Assembly: GCF_017165765.1 (NCBI RefSeq)
Contig: NZ_JAFGZD010000017.1
Span: 1-64,000 of the forward strand
DNA from: Pseudomonas capsici
GTDB taxonomy: Bacteria > Pseudomonadota > Gammaproteobacteria > Pseudomonadales > Pseudomonadaceae
Direction: 5' to 3'
Length of the DNA: 64,000 nt
The notes beneath the pieces are model-generated. The model ran no database searches. It was not told where the DNA came from and was given only the letters and a program-made list of their open reading frames with translations. This document shows, piece by piece, positions 17,702 to 26,255 of this stretch. A program made the position numbers and the translations under genes. The stretch's first letter is position 1; each line of letters starts with the position of its first letter.

Positions 17702-18270
17702 CCTTGCATCTGGATCTGTTGCGGCACGGTGAAACCGAACTGGGCGGCGGTCTGCGTGGCAGCCTGGACGATGCCCTCACCGCAACAGGCTGGGAGCAGA
17801 TGCGCGAGGCCGTTACGCAAGCAGGGCCGTGGAGCCGGATTTACACCTCGCCCTTGCAGCGTTGTGCGCGTTTCTCCGAAGAGCTGGCCGCAAGACTGGC
17901 GCTGCCGCTGCATGTCGAGCCGGGTTTGCAGGAGCTGCACTTCGGTGACTGGGAAGGACATAGCGCAGCCCGGTTGATGGAAACCGACGCCGAAGGGCTG
18001 GGGCGGTTCTGGGACGATCCTTACGCTTTCACGCCGCCCAATGGCGAGCGGGTGGCGGACTTTTCCGAGCGAGTATTGGGCGCAGTGCAAGGCTTGCAGC
18101 AGCGCCATGCCGGTGAGCGGGTGTTGCTGGTCAGTCACGGTGGAGTGATGCGCCTGTTGCTGGCTCAGGCTCGTGGTCTGCCTCGCGAGCAATTGTTGCA
18201 GGTGGTGGTCGGGCACGGCGCGCTGCTGTCCATCAAGGTCGCTGCTGGCGGCGTGCTGACGGAGAACTGA
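17698..18270 (+). CDS. Histidine phosphatase family protein, probable alpha-ribazole phosphatase
   Basis: This 190-residue protein has the phosphoglycerate-mutase-like LLRHGETELGG motif with the catalytic His, plus RCARFSEELA, the Glu-containing LHFGDWEGH and the second His in LLVSHGGVMRLLL. In this operon it most likely removes the phosphate from alpha-ribazole phosphate (Salmonella CobC role) before or after nucleotide-loop joining. The gene starts on the cobT stop (ATGA) and ends one base before cobS. The assignment is by family and context, since such phosphatases vary in substrate. Confidence 0.85.
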   Translation: MTLHLDLLRHGETELGGGLRGSLDDALTATGWEQMREAVTQAGPWSRIYTSPLQRCARFSEELAARLALPLHVEPGLQELHFGDWEGHSAARLMETDAEGLGRFWDDPYAFTPPNGERVADFSERVLGAVQGLQQRHAGERVLLVSHGGVMRLLLAQARGLPREQLLQVVVGHGALLSIKVAAGGVLTEN

Positions 18271-18271
18271 G

Positions 18272-19015
18272 ATGTTGCCGTTCTGGATTGCCCTGCAATT
18301 TCTCAGTAGCCTGCCGATTCGGTTGCCGGGGATGCCGCAACCTGAGGAGTCGGGGCGCTCGCTGCTGTTCTATCCATTGGTCGGCGTGCTGTTCGGTGTG
18401 CTGTTGATGGCGCTTGATCAGGTGCTCGAGGGGGCACCTGCGATGCTGCATGCCGCGCTGCTGCTGACCGCCTGGGTACTGCTGAGCGGCGGTCTGCATC
18501 TGGACGGTCTGGCGGACAGCGCCGACGCCTGGCTGGGCGGCTTTGGCGACCGTGAACGAACCCTGAGCATCATGAAAGACCCACGCAGCGGCCCGATTGC
18601 CGTAGTGACGCTGGTGCTGGTCCTGTTGCTCAAGTTCACTGCCATTCTGGCCTTGATCGAAAGCCACCACAGCATCGCCTTGTTGCTGGCTCCGCTGATC
18701 GGGCGCAGCGCCCTGCTGGGTCTGTTTCTCTGCACGCCTTATGTCCGGGCGGGTGGTCTGGGGCAGGCGCTGGCCGATCACCTGCCACGGCGTACCGGGC
18801 AGTGGGTCTTGCTGATCAGTGCGGGCACCTTTGTGCTGCTGGGCGGCTGGGCCGGGTTGATTGCGCTGGTGGCAGCCACCGCGGGTTTCTTCTGGTTGCG
18901 CCAGTTGATGCTGCGCCGATTGGGCGGGACCACCGGCGATACTGCGGGTGCCTTGCTGGAATTGCTGGAGGTGCTGGTTCTGTTGGCGGTGGTGTTGGTG
19001 GTTCACGAAAGATGA
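18272..19015 (+). CDS. cobS: Adenosylcobinamide-GDP ribazoletransferase (cobalamin synthase)
   Basis: CobS (CobV in P. denitrificans) joins AdoCbi-GDP and alpha-ribazole (phosphate) to finish the cobalamin nucleotide loop in the inner membrane. The 247-residue protein starts FWIALQFLSSLPIRLPG, has the conserved SGGLHLDGLADSADAWLGGFGDRERTLSIMKDPRSGPIAVV segment with its acidic residues, and has several hydrophobic helices. It is the last gene of the tight operon; 111 bases separate it from the MFS gene. Confidence 0.95.
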   Translation: MLPFWIALQFLSSLPIRLPGMPQPEESGRSLLFYPLVGVLFGVLLMALDQVLEGAPAMLHAALLLTAWVLLSGGLHLDGLADSADAWLGGFGDRERTLSIMKDPRSGPIAVVTLVLVLLLKFTAILALIESHHSIALLLAPLIGRSALLGLFLCTPYVRAGGLGQALADHLPRRTGQWVLLISAGTFVLLGGWAGLIALVAATAGFFWLRQLMLRRLGGTTGDTAGALLELLEVLVLLAVVLVVHER

Positions 19016-19126
19016 CAGCTGTAATCCATTGACATTGTCATCCTGCGAGGCGTAACTTCGCGTTGTAAATATTTGCGGGTATATCCACGTAAATAACCCC
19101 GTGAAGCCTCAGGGAGAATAAAAACA

Positions 19127-20335
19127 ATGACATCGGTCTGGCGTACCAGCGGCTGGATTCTATTGGGCAGTGCATTGATTCTTGCGCTTTCCCTGGGGAC
19201 CCGGCATGGCTTCGGGCTGTTTCTGGCGCCCATGAGTGCCGACTTTGGCTGGGGCCGCGAGGTGTTTGCCTTTGCCATCGCCCTGCAGAATCTCATGTGG
19301 GGGCTGGCGCAGCCGTTTGCCGGTGCCCTGGCAGATCGCTTCGGTGCGGCGAAAGTGGTGTTTATCGGTGGTGTACTTTATGCCGCTGGCCTCATCTGCA
19401 TGAGCATGGCCGATTCTCCTGCAAGCCTTTCTTTGAGTGCCGGGATCCTGATCGGCATCGGTCTGTCCGGAACCTCTTTCTCGGTCATCCTGGGCGTCGT
19501 GGGCCGCGCCTTGCCACCCGAAAAACGCAGCATGGGCATGGGAATCGCCAGTGCCGCCGGTTCGTTCGGCCAGTTCGCCATGCTGCCCGGAACCCTCGGG
19601 CTGCTGGGCTGGCTGGGGTGGTCCAGTACCTTGCTGGTGCTGGGTTTGCTGGTTGCCTTGATTCTGCCGCTGGTCAGCATGCTCAAGGACAGCCCGGCGG
19701 CTTCGCAGGGCAGTGAGCAGACTTTGGGTGAAGCATTGCGCGAGGCCTGTTCCCATTCAGGGTTCTGGCTGCTGGCTCTGGGCTTTTTCGTCTGTGGCTT
19801 CCAGGTGGTCTTTATCGGCATTCATCTGCCTGCGTATCTGGTGGATCAGCACTTGCCCGCCAAGGTCGGGACCACGGTGCTTGCCCTGATCGGCCTGTTC
19901 AATATCTTCGGTACTTACACGGCAGGCTGGTTGGGTGGGCGTCTGTCCAAACCTCGTTTGCTGAGCACGCTCTATCTGCTGCGCGGGCTGGTCATCGCAC
20001 TGTTCCTGTGGGTTCCGCTGAGTGAGACGACGGCCTATCTGTTTGGCGTGGCAATGGGGTTGTTATGGCTGTCGACGGTGCCGCTGACCAACGGTACGGT
20101 GGCGACGCTGTTCGGTGTACGCAATCTGTCGATGCTCGGTGGTATTGTTTTCCTGTTCCATCAGTTGGGCTCCTTCCTGGGAGGCTGGCTGGGCGGGCTC
20201 GTGTATGACCATACCGGGAGTTACGATTTGATCTGGCAGGTTTCCATTCTGCTGAGCCTGATGGCGGCGGCCTTGAACTGGCCCGTGCGCGAGAAGCCGG
20301 TGGCCCGGTTGCAACCTCAGGGCAGCGTGGCGTGA
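19127..20335 (+). CDS. MFS transporter
   Basis: This is a 402-residue protein with about 12 membrane segments and the typical MFS loop GALADRFGAAKVVFIGG between helices 2 and 3. It resembles the oxalate/formate or monocarboxylate-like subgroup (SLGTRHGFGLFLAPMSADFGWGREVFAFAIA at the N terminus). The substrate is unknown. It lies downstream of the cob operon with its own 111-base gap, so a link to cobalamin or a precursor is only a possibility. Its stop overlaps the start of a tiny membrane ORF. Confidence 0.88.
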   Translation: MTSVWRTSGWILLGSALILALSLGTRHGFGLFLAPMSADFGWGREVFAFAIALQNLMWGLAQPFAGALADRFGAAKVVFIGGVLYAAGLICMSMADSPASLSLSAGILIGIGLSGTSFSVILGVVGRALPPEKRSMGMGIASAAGSFGQFAMLPGTLGLLGWLGWSSTLLVLGLLVALILPLVSMLKDSPAASQGSEQTLGEALREACSHSGFWLLALGFFVCGFQVVFIGIHLPAYLVDQHLPAKVGTTVLALIGLFNIFGTYTAGWLGGRLSKPRLLSTLYLLRGLVIALFLWVPLSETTAYLFGVAMGLLWLSTVPLTNGTVATLFGVRNLSMLGGIVFLFHQLGSFLGGWLGGLVYDHTGSYDLIWQVSILLSLMAAALNWPVREKPVARLQPQGSVA

Positions 20336-20454
20336 GCCGGCACTGGCCTGTGCTGGCGGCGGTGCTGACCGGCACCGTGGTGCTGGGGCTGCTCTGGTGG
20401 GCCTGGCAGCAGGTCGGTCTGGCTGCCTTGCAGTTGGGGCTGGGTGCCTGTTGA
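20332..20454 (+). CDS. Small (40-residue) single-span membrane protein
   Basis: A GTG codon overlaps the MFS stop (GTGA) and opens a 40-codon frame reading SRHWPVLAAVLTGTVVLGLL then WWAWQQVGLAALQLGLGAC. It consists of one hydrophobic segment with an aromatic-rich end, as in small transporter-associated membrane proteins. Coupling to the MFS gene suggests they act together. There is no known domain; conservation was not tested. It could instead be a chance frame, but the overlap and the composition argue for a gene. Confidence 0.55.
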   Translation: MSRHWPVLAAVLTGTVVLGLLWWAWQQVGLAALQLGLGAC

Positions 20455-20511
20455 GTGCAGACGCTGCAAGGAGTAGCGTGTGTGGCCAGACAATAATGTA
20501 GGGATGCCTTG

Positions 20512-21063
20512 ATGAAAACACGCTGGATTTCTGTCCCTGTTCTATTGCTCGCCATGAGTGGCGCAGCATGGGCTGCCGATTGTCCGCCGTTGCTGCAGGG
20601 CGAACTGCCTAAACTGCGCAGCAAGGAAAATATCGATCTCTGCCAGCGTTTTGCCGGTAAGCCTCTGGTGGTGGTCAATACTGCCAGCTTTTGCGGTTTT
20701 GCCCCGCAGTTCAAGGGGCTCGAAGCCTTGAACCAGCGCTACAAGGCTCAGGGGCTGGAAGTGCTCGGTGTGCCCTCCAATGACTTCAAACAGGAGTCCG
20801 GGGACGGGGAGGAAACCGCCAAGGTCTGTTACGTCAATTACGGTGTGACCTTCACCATGACCGAGCCGCAACCGGTCAGAGGCGACGATGCGACGCATCT
20901 GTTCAAGGTGCTGGCCGAGCAGAGCAGTGCGCCGCGCTGGAACTTCTATAAATATGTGGTGGATCGCCAGGGCAAGGTGGTCGCCAATTTCTCCAGCATG
21001 ACCAAGCCGGATGATCCCGAACTGATCGCGGCCATCGAGAAAGCCATCGCTTCGAAACCGTGA
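20512..21063 (+). CDS. Periplasmic glutathione peroxidase-family thiol peroxidase
   Basis: This 183-residue protein has a signal peptide (MKTRWISVPVLLLAMSGAAWA) and a glutathione peroxidase domain. The peroxidatic Cys61 lies in VVNTASFCGFAPQF (Cys, not selenocysteine), followed by VLGVPSNDFKQES and the Trp/Asn pair RWNFYKYVVD. Like other bacterial Cys-GPx proteins it may use thioredoxin-like rather than glutathione donors. An exported form implies peroxide detoxification in the periplasm. A TTG one codon earlier is an unlikely alternative. It is followed by a strong terminator. Confidence 0.88.
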   Translation: MKTRWISVPVLLLAMSGAAWAADCPPLLQGELPKLRSKENIDLCQRFAGKPLVVVNTASFCGFAPQFKGLEALNQRYKAQGLEVLGVPSNDFKQESGDGEETAKVCYVNYGVTFTMTEPQPVRGDDATHLFKVLAEQSSAPRWNFYKYVVDRQGKVVANFSSMTKPDDPELIAAIEKAIASKP

Positions 21064-21071
21064 CCCATACG

Positions 21072-21108
21072 AAAAAGCCCGCGACCAGTGATGGTCGCGG
21101 GCTTTTTT
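21072..21108. terminator. Bidirectional rho-independent terminator
   Basis: A perfect 10-base stem AAGCCCGCGACC...GGTCGCGGGCTT with a six-base loop, flanked by A-run and T-run, lies between the convergent glutathione peroxidase and FadL-type genes and can serve both. Confidence 0.95.
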
Positions 21109-21151
21109 GTGGCCGCTGACAGGCTGTTCGGCCTGCCCCGGTCAGGTGTTA

Positions 21152-22435
21152 TCAGAAGCGATAGGTCAGCGAAGTACCGATGCCGTGGGCGCTGTTCTTG
21201 AAGTCTGCGCTGTAGGCACCTTTGGAGGTGCTGGCGTTGCGAATCTTGGCTTCGTCTTCCCACAGGTACGAATAGGCGACATCGATGGTGATCGCGTCGT
21301 TCGGGGTCCAGCCGGCACCGAAACTGACGATCTGACGATCACCGGTCGGAATGCGTGGAGAGCGGTTCACGTTGTTGGTAGGCGATTGGTCGACGGTGTA
21401 GCCGGTACGCAAGGTCCATTCTTTGTTGACCTTGTACGAAGCGCCGATGGCATGGGCCCAGGTGTCATGCCAGTCCTGCTCTTCGGAGATGCGTCCGATT
21501 GGACCGTTGGCACCGCCCAGGAGAGCTGGAACACCGCTGTTGTTGACGGTGATGTCTTTCAGGCGGCTCCAGCGTGTCCAGGTGCTGCCTGCGTAGACGG
21601 TCCAGTTTTCGTCCAGTTGTTGGGTGATGGAGAAGTCCACCGACTCAGGAGTGCTGATATCCAGCGAGGCGTCGTACTTCTGGCCATTGAAGGGACCGAA
21701 GCCGGTACCTTCGACCTGGGTCTTGCCATCGAGCTTGTACTTGACCTTCGAGTGGTAGGTCAGGCCCAGGCGGGTGGTGTCGGTGGCCTGGACCAGGATG
21801 CCGGCGTTGAAGCCCAGAGCGACGTCGTCACCCTTGATCTTGACCTTGCCGTCATTGGTGCCCGGTGTAGCAGCGTTGAGGGTTGAGGAAGTCAGTTCGC
21901 CCTCGAGGCGGTTGATGGTCGGACCGAAACCGATGGAAACCTTGTCGTTGAAGGCGTAGCTCACGGTCGGCTGGAAGGTGACGACCTGTACGTGGCTCTT
22001 GTCGGCCCAGTAGCGGCCGGAGAAGCCACTTTCATAATCGGTGACCAGACCGAAAGGTACATAGACGCCCAGACCTACGGCCCATTGATCGTCCAGTGGT
22101 TTTACGTAATAGCCCATCGGCACGCCGATGACGGGAACCATGTCACCGTCGTTGCTGCCGCCGAAGGTGCTACGACCGTTGTCGATATCGGTCTTGGCGA
22201 TGATGGCCGCGGCGCCGACGCTGACCTGTTCGCGCTTGAGGCGGGACATGCCGGCCGGGTTGCCGAACACCGTGCTGGCGTCGTCGGCGGAGGAGGAGCG
22301 TCCGGCAAAACCGGTGCCCATGGCGCTGACGCTTTGTTCGTTGACGGCAAAGCCGGAGGCGAGAAGTTGTGAAGACGCCAGTCCGATGGCTAAGCCCAGT
22401 GTTGTCCTTTGGATCGATTTTGTCATTATTTTCAT
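21152..22435 (-). CDS. FadL-family outer-membrane long-chain fatty acid porin
   Basis: This 427-residue protein belongs to the OmpP1/FadL/TodX family. It has a signal peptide (TLGLAIGLASSQLLA) and then the conserved N-terminal hatch SGFAVNEQSVSAMGTGFAGRSSSADDASTVFGNPAGMSRL, followed by beta-strands ending in an aromatic residue (LTYRF), as expected for a barrel that inserts through the Bam machinery. It should take up hydrophobic compounds such as fatty acids. AAGGAG eight bases before the ATG at 22435 supports that start. Confidence 0.93.
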   Translation of the reverse strand: MKIMTKSIQRTTLGLAIGLASSQLLASGFAVNEQSVSAMGTGFAGRSSSADDASTVFGNPAGMSRLKREQVSVGAAAIIAKTDIDNGRSTFGGSNDGDMVPVIGVPMGYYVKPLDDQWAVGLGVYVPFGLVTDYESGFSGRYWADKSHVQVVTFQPTVSYAFNDKVSIGFGPTINRLEGELTSSTLNAATPGTNDGKVKIKGDDVALGFNAGILVQATDTTRLGLTYHSKVKYKLDGKTQVEGTGFGPFNGQKYDASLDISTPESVDFSITQQLDENWTVYAGSTWTRWSRLKDITVNNSGVPALLGGANGPIGRISEEQDWHDTWAHAIGASYKVNKEWTLRTGYTVDQSPTNNVNRSPRIPTGDRQIVSFGAGWTPNDAITIDVAYSYLWEDEAKIRNASTSKGAYSADFKNSAHGIGTSLTYRF

Positions 22436-22547
22436 TATTAGAACTCCTTGTTGATCACGTGGCGGAAATTACCAACATTTTTGAGAACGCGCTATAGGCT
22501 GGATAGCCCGATTTAGAGCTATTTTTGTAGGACAATCCGATCAGAAT

Positions 22548-23066
22548 TCAGGAATTTTCCAGAACTTTGTTTTTCCGCAATTGTGCGTATTGCGAGAGGT
22601 AAAGAGGGGCGACGCAAGAGTGCCAGGCCGTCACGAAGTCGCGTAACCGGCCCTGGGGCTGGAAGATCTGTCGCCAGATCCTGGCCATGGCCAATGGATC
22701 GTCTGCGGTGGGCAGGGTGACGGTCTGGGCTTCGATCATCATCCAGGCAATGGCGGTGGCGTAGCGCAGGTTGACGGCCAGCTCCAGATTCGGCCCGCTC
22801 AGGAAGGCATGCTGGCTGGCAAGGCCGCGCACGCGGCTGGCGAGGTCCGGGTCATGGGCCAGGTAATTGTCCCAGAGCTGGCGGTGCCGCAGTTCGGGGA
22901 TACGGTACAGGCCGTGTCCACGTCGGCTGCCCAGCGCATCGCCCAGTGATGACTGGCTTGCCGCTATGCCCAGCAGCAGGGGTTCGGCGCAGGGATTCTG
23001 ACGACCCAGGTAACTCAGGGTGGGGCGAATTACGTGACGGCATAATTCTATGGCTGCAATACCCAT
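22548..23066 (-). CDS. Hypothetical protein
   Basis: This is a 172-residue protein of unknown function, read from ATG at 23066 (MGIAAIELCRHVIRPTLSYL); a TTG at 23084 would add six residues. It contains SLGDALGSRRGHGLYRIPELRHRQLWDNYL and NLRYATAIAWMMIEAQ, and is mostly predicted helical. The first part (LLLGIAASQSSLG...GLYRI) is loosely reminiscent of lysozyme-like/muramidase folds, but I see no assured catalytic motif. No strong ribosome site is visible. It lies downstream of nothing on its strand and upstream of fadL, from which it is separated by 112 bases. Confidence 0.65.
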   Translation of the reverse strand: MGIAAIELCRHVIRPTLSYLGRQNPCAEPLLLGIAASQSSLGDALGSRRGHGLYRIPELRHRQLWDNYLAHDPDLASRVRGLASQHAFLSGPNLELAVNLRYATAIAWMMIEAQTVTLPTADDPLAMARIWRQIFQPQGRLRDFVTAWHSCVAPLYLSQYAQLRKNKVLENS

Positions 23067-23267
23067 AAGACAGTCAGCTCGCAAGTAATGGCCAACGGAC
23101 CCTGATGCGTGGCAGCGGTGAGTCGGATCGGGCCCGCTGGAAGCAGCCCTAGGCCGCTTGAGTTGAAGTGTAGTCTCATATTTGGAATGTAAAATTATGT
23201 TTTACATCGTTTTAGGATTTGCACCCGGCCCTATAGATCTGTTCGCGATTAGATTGCTGGCGCAGAA

Positions 23268-23304
23268 AGCAAAAAGCCCCGCTTTGCAGGGCGGGGCTTT
23301 GCAT
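23268..23304. terminator. Rho-independent terminator
   Basis: The sequence AAAAAGCCCCGC TTTGCAG GGCGGGGCTTTGC forms a GC-rich hairpin with an A-run on the left, which becomes a U-run on the minus strand. It lies just after the end of the minus-strand 74-residue protein gene. Confidence 0.85.
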
Positions 23305-23328
23305 ACTGCGTGGCAGCGGCTTTTGGCT

Positions 23329-23553
23329 TCAGGCAGTCAGGGCCTGGCGGGTCCGCTCGATCACGGCCTGCAGCGGCTCGGCGCTGGAGTACTGATCGGG
23401 GTAGAGGCGTTCGCTGTGGCGGGCGATACCGTGTTCGTTGACGACGGTAAAGCTGAAGGAGCCTTTGCGGGCGGCCATGATCAGGCAGTCCATGGGAGCG
23501 AAAGCGTGGGTGAGGGTGCGGATGGCATCCTGAGTCTGGATTTGAGTTGTCAT
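23329..23553 (-). CDS. Small conserved-looking hypothetical protein (74 residues)
   Basis: The ATG at 23553 is preceded by AGGAAA about 12 bases upstream and begins MTTQIQTQDAIRTLTHAFAP. The protein continues with a beta-rich middle (GSFSFTVVNEHGIARHSERLYP) and a C-terminal helix (AEPLQAVIERTRQALTA). It is followed by a clear terminator, which supports a real transcript. No function is recognised. The open frame extends to 23670 but the ribosome site favours the shorter form. Confidence 0.7.
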   Translation of the reverse strand: MTTQIQTQDAIRTLTHAFAPMDCLIMAARKGSFSFTVVNEHGIARHSERLYPDQYSSAEPLQAVIERTRQALTA

Positions 23554-24469
23554 GATTGAAAGTGTTTCCTGAAACGACACGGAACAATACCGTGCATCAA
23601 TAAAGGCTCCAGTAAACGCGGGCTGGCTTGAATATCGAAGCGGGCCGGGCGAAGAACCTGACTGGAACAAGGCAGTCAGTTGAAGCGCGCTTTATCGTAT
23701 GGCGCCATGGCTGACAGGTAGGTACTTAGGAGGGCAGGCAACACAACAGGAGCAAAGGTTCGACGCTCGGGGTGCAGATCCTGATCAATTGCAGGCTGGT
23801 CAATGCAGGCCATGATTGCGCTTTGCCCTTAGTGGGCCTCGTTGCGCAGGACATGTCTGGAAACCATCGAGGTGGTCGATCCCTTGTTGTCGACACCGCT
23901 TCCATATAGTCCATATGGATTGGCGCTTGTCGGGGGACTTATCGACCGGAATTGATTTTCAGCTTGGTACTAACGGCGGAAACACTAATGCAATATCCAG
24001 AAAAATGAAAGGGTTTTTTACAAATATTTTTTCTTGTCCGGTGGATTGTCCGGGGGACGCAAAATCCACTTGTGCACATTAGGGGCACAAGCTGCCACAT
24101 CACTGTCACATACGGCCCTAAGAGTTTGATTTACTGTGGTGAATTATTAAGTCAATGAAAAACATCGCTTTTTTTTACTGGTGAAAAAATCGTCAGTTTG
24201 AGCGCAGCCCCCGTTCCGTATGGGTTTGCGGGAGTTAAAGGGGGGTTGTCCACTGAGTTATCCACAGCTTCTGTGGATTGTCCCGTTACATCAGGCGGTT
24301 ATATGCAGGGTTTACCTTGCACAAAAAGAGAGTAGAGTTATGTCCCCCCGATTTTCCCCGCAATGCCTATCATGCCTGCCTTGAGCCGTGGTCTCTGTCC
24401 CGGAGACGTTCCTGAATCTTCTTTCGTTCACAATGCCGAAGACAATGATCCGGCATGTAGGGAGTCGTT
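23554..24469. other. 916-base non-coding, AT-rich region
   Basis: No gene could be supported. The region becomes clearly more AT-rich from about 23990 to 24200 than its surroundings. It holds a perfect DnaA box (24258-24266), the 11-mer GTGGATTGTCC twice (24041-24051 and 24273-24283), and the inverted repeat CTTGTGC/GCACAAG (24069-24091). Its right end should contain the rmuC promoter; TTGCAC near 24317 and TATGTC about 16 bases on are weak candidates. Confidence 0.7.
24258..24280. promoter_or_regulatory. Consensus DnaA box with facing imperfect copy
   Basis: TTATCCACA at 24258-24266 matches the DnaA consensus fully, and TGTGGATTG at 24272-24280 is an inverted copy with two mismatches; the two are five bases apart. 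Function here is not established. Confidence 0.6.
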
Positions 24470-25948
24470 ATGGTTGTGGACCTGAACAGCCTGTTGCTGG
24501 GGCTTGGTGCGGCGGCTCTGCCTTTGTTGGCCTGGGTCTGGCAGATGCAGCGACGTCTGGCGCGTCAGCAGGCCGATACGGCATTGCTCGACGAGCGCCT
24601 GAGCATAGCGCAGATGGCCCAGGACGGCCTCAATGCTCAACTGGACGCCAGCCGCGACGAAATCAGCGACCTGAGCCAGGCCAATGCTGCCCGTCAGGCC
24701 GATCTGGCCGTCATGCGCCGCGAAGTCGAGCTGCTGCGTCTGGAATGCGATAACGGCCGTGATGCCGCCCATGGCTGGAACCTCGAGCGGGCGAGCAAGG
24801 AAACCGAGTTGCGCCGTCTGGATGCGCAATGCGCGGCCTTGAATGCCGAGTTGCGCGAGCAGCAGGAAAGCCATCAGCAGCGCCTGAACGATCTTCAGGG
24901 TTCACGTGATGAACTGCGCGCCCAGTTTGCCGAACTGGCAGGCAAGATTTTCGATGAGCGTGAGCAACGCTTCGCTGAAACCAGTCAGCAACAGCTCGGA
25001 CAATTGCTCAATCCGCTGAAGGAGCGCATCCAGTCATTCGAGAAACGGGTGGAGGAAAGCTACCAGAACGAAGCCCGCGAGCGGTTTTCCCTGGGCAAGG
25101 AACTGGAGCGCCTGCAGCAGTTGAACCTGCGTCTGAGCGACGAGGCGACCAACCTGACTCGCGCACTCAAGGGCCAGAAAACCCAGGGCAACTGGGGCGA
25201 GCTGATTCTGGAGCGAGTGCTGGAGCATGCCGGGCTTGAGAAAGGCCGCGAATACCAGACCCAGGTCAGTCTCAAGGGGCCTGATGGCGAGCGCTTCCAG
25301 CCGGATGTGCTGATCATGCTGCCGGGAGACAAACAGGTGGTGGTGGACGCCAAGGTCAGCCTGACGGCCTACCAGCAATATGTATCGGCGGCCGATGAAG
25401 TGATCGGTCAGGCGGCCTTGAAGCAACATGTACTGTCCTTGCGAAATCATGTCAAAGGTTTGTCCAGCAAGGATTACAAGCGTCTTGAGGGGTTGCACAG
25501 CCTGGATTTCGTGTTGCTGTTCGTGCCTATCGAAGCGGCGTTTTCGGCGGCCTTGCAGGCTGAGCCCACTCTGTTTCAGGAAGCGTTCGACCGCAATATC
25601 GTGATTGTCAGCCCGACGACACTGCTTGCCACCTTGCGGGTCATCGACAGCCTGTGGAAGCAGGAGCGCCAGAGCCAGAACGCCCGGGAAATCGCGGAGC
25701 GGGCAGGGTGGCTCTACGACAAGTTCGTGCTGTTCATTCAGGATCTGGACGAAGTCGGCAGCCGCTTGCAACAACTGGATAAAGCTTATTCCGCTGCCCG
25801 TAACAAATTGACGGAGGGTCGCGGTAATCTGGTCAGCCGTAGCGAGCAGCTCAAACTGTTGGGGGCGAGGGCCAGTAAAAATCTGCCGCCTGACCTGCTT
25901 GAGCGCGCCATGACTGACGAGGATGGCGTCTTGCGTTTGCCGGAGTGA
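24470..25948 (+). CDS. rmuC: DNA recombination protein RmuC
   Basis: This 492-residue protein has an N-terminal membrane segment (LLLGLGAAALPLLAWVW), a long coiled coil at about residues 25-210, and the RmuC domain with GNWGELILERVLEHAGLEKGREYQTQ, DVLIMLPGDKQVVVDAKVSLTAYQQY and FVPIEAAFSAAL, a nuclease-like fold. In E. coli RmuC limits inversions at short inverted repeats. GGAG eight bases before the ATG at 24470 supports the start. It is preceded by the non-coding repeat region described separately. Confidence 0.95.
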   Translation: MVVDLNSLLLGLGAAALPLLAWVWQMQRRLARQQADTALLDERLSIAQMAQDGLNAQLDASRDEISDLSQANAARQADLAVMRREVELLRLECDNGRDAAHGWNLERASKETELRRLDAQCAALNAELREQQESHQQRLNDLQGSRDELRAQFAELAGKIFDEREQRFAETSQQQLGQLLNPLKERIQSFEKRVEESYQNEARERFSLGKELERLQQLNLRLSDEATNLTRALKGQKTQGNWGELILERVLEHAGLEKGREYQTQVSLKGPDGERFQPDVLIMLPGDKQVVVDAKVSLTAYQQYVSAADEVIGQAALKQHVLSLRNHVKGLSSKDYKRLEGLHSLDFVLLFVPIEAAFSAALQAEPTLFQEAFDRNIVIVSPTTLLATLRVIDSLWKQERQSQNAREIAERAGWLYDKFVLFIQDLDEVGSRLQQLDKAYSAARNKLTEGRGNLVSRSEQLKLLGARASKNLPPDLLERAMTDEDGVLRLPE

Positions 25949-25979
25949 CAGGCGTTTTAGCCGTGTAAAACCGTCTGTC
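25947..25979. terminator. Possible terminator hairpin after rmuC
   Basis: GACAGGCGTTTTA and TAAAACCGTCTGTC form a long stem with one bulge, starting at the rmuC stop codon. There is no clear U-run, so it may be a processing or stabilising hairpin instead. Confidence 0.45.
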
Positions 25980-26132
25980 GCAAAGACTAGAAGGAAAGGC
26001 GCAGAGGTGTCACATTGCTGCTATCGGGAAAAATGTTTCCGAGTTGTCCGGCTAGAATGAAAACTTGCTTCTATGATCAGTATTAGCAACAGGCGCATTG
26101 CCGGTTGCCTGGTTTTCCCTCGAGGGGGCTTT

Positions 26133-26255
26133 ATGAACAGCAAATTGCAAGAATGGCTCCATGATCTGGGTGTTGCACTGGGTTTGATCGAACGTCCCAA
26201 ACTGCAACCTGTGCCTGTGCGCGCCGAGGACGAGCGTCGCCGCCCACGTCGGTAA
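26133..26255 (+). CDS. Small hypothetical protein (40 residues)
   Basis: The ATG at 26133 follows GAGGGGG at a suitable distance. The peptide runs MNSKLQEWLHDLGVALGLIE, then RPKLQPVPVRAEDERRRPRR, an amphipathic helix followed by a Pro- and Arg-rich basic tail. The organisation resembles a small protein found in other Pseudomonas, but conservation was not tested. The function is unknown. The basic tail could bind nucleic acid or acidic lipids. The open frame extends upstream to 26073, without a better ribosome site. Confidence 0.6.
   Translation: MNSKLQEWLHDLGVALGLIERPKLQPVPVRAEDERRRPRR

Noticed and set aside
23726..23914. 62-codon minus-strand frame in the non-coding region before rmuC
   Set aside because: No ribosome site, no domain and unusual composition; judged chance.
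24258..24280. DnaA box pair taken as chromosomal oriC
   Set aside because: No dnaA, rpmH, gidA or parAB nearby and only one perfect box; kept as an unexplained site instead.
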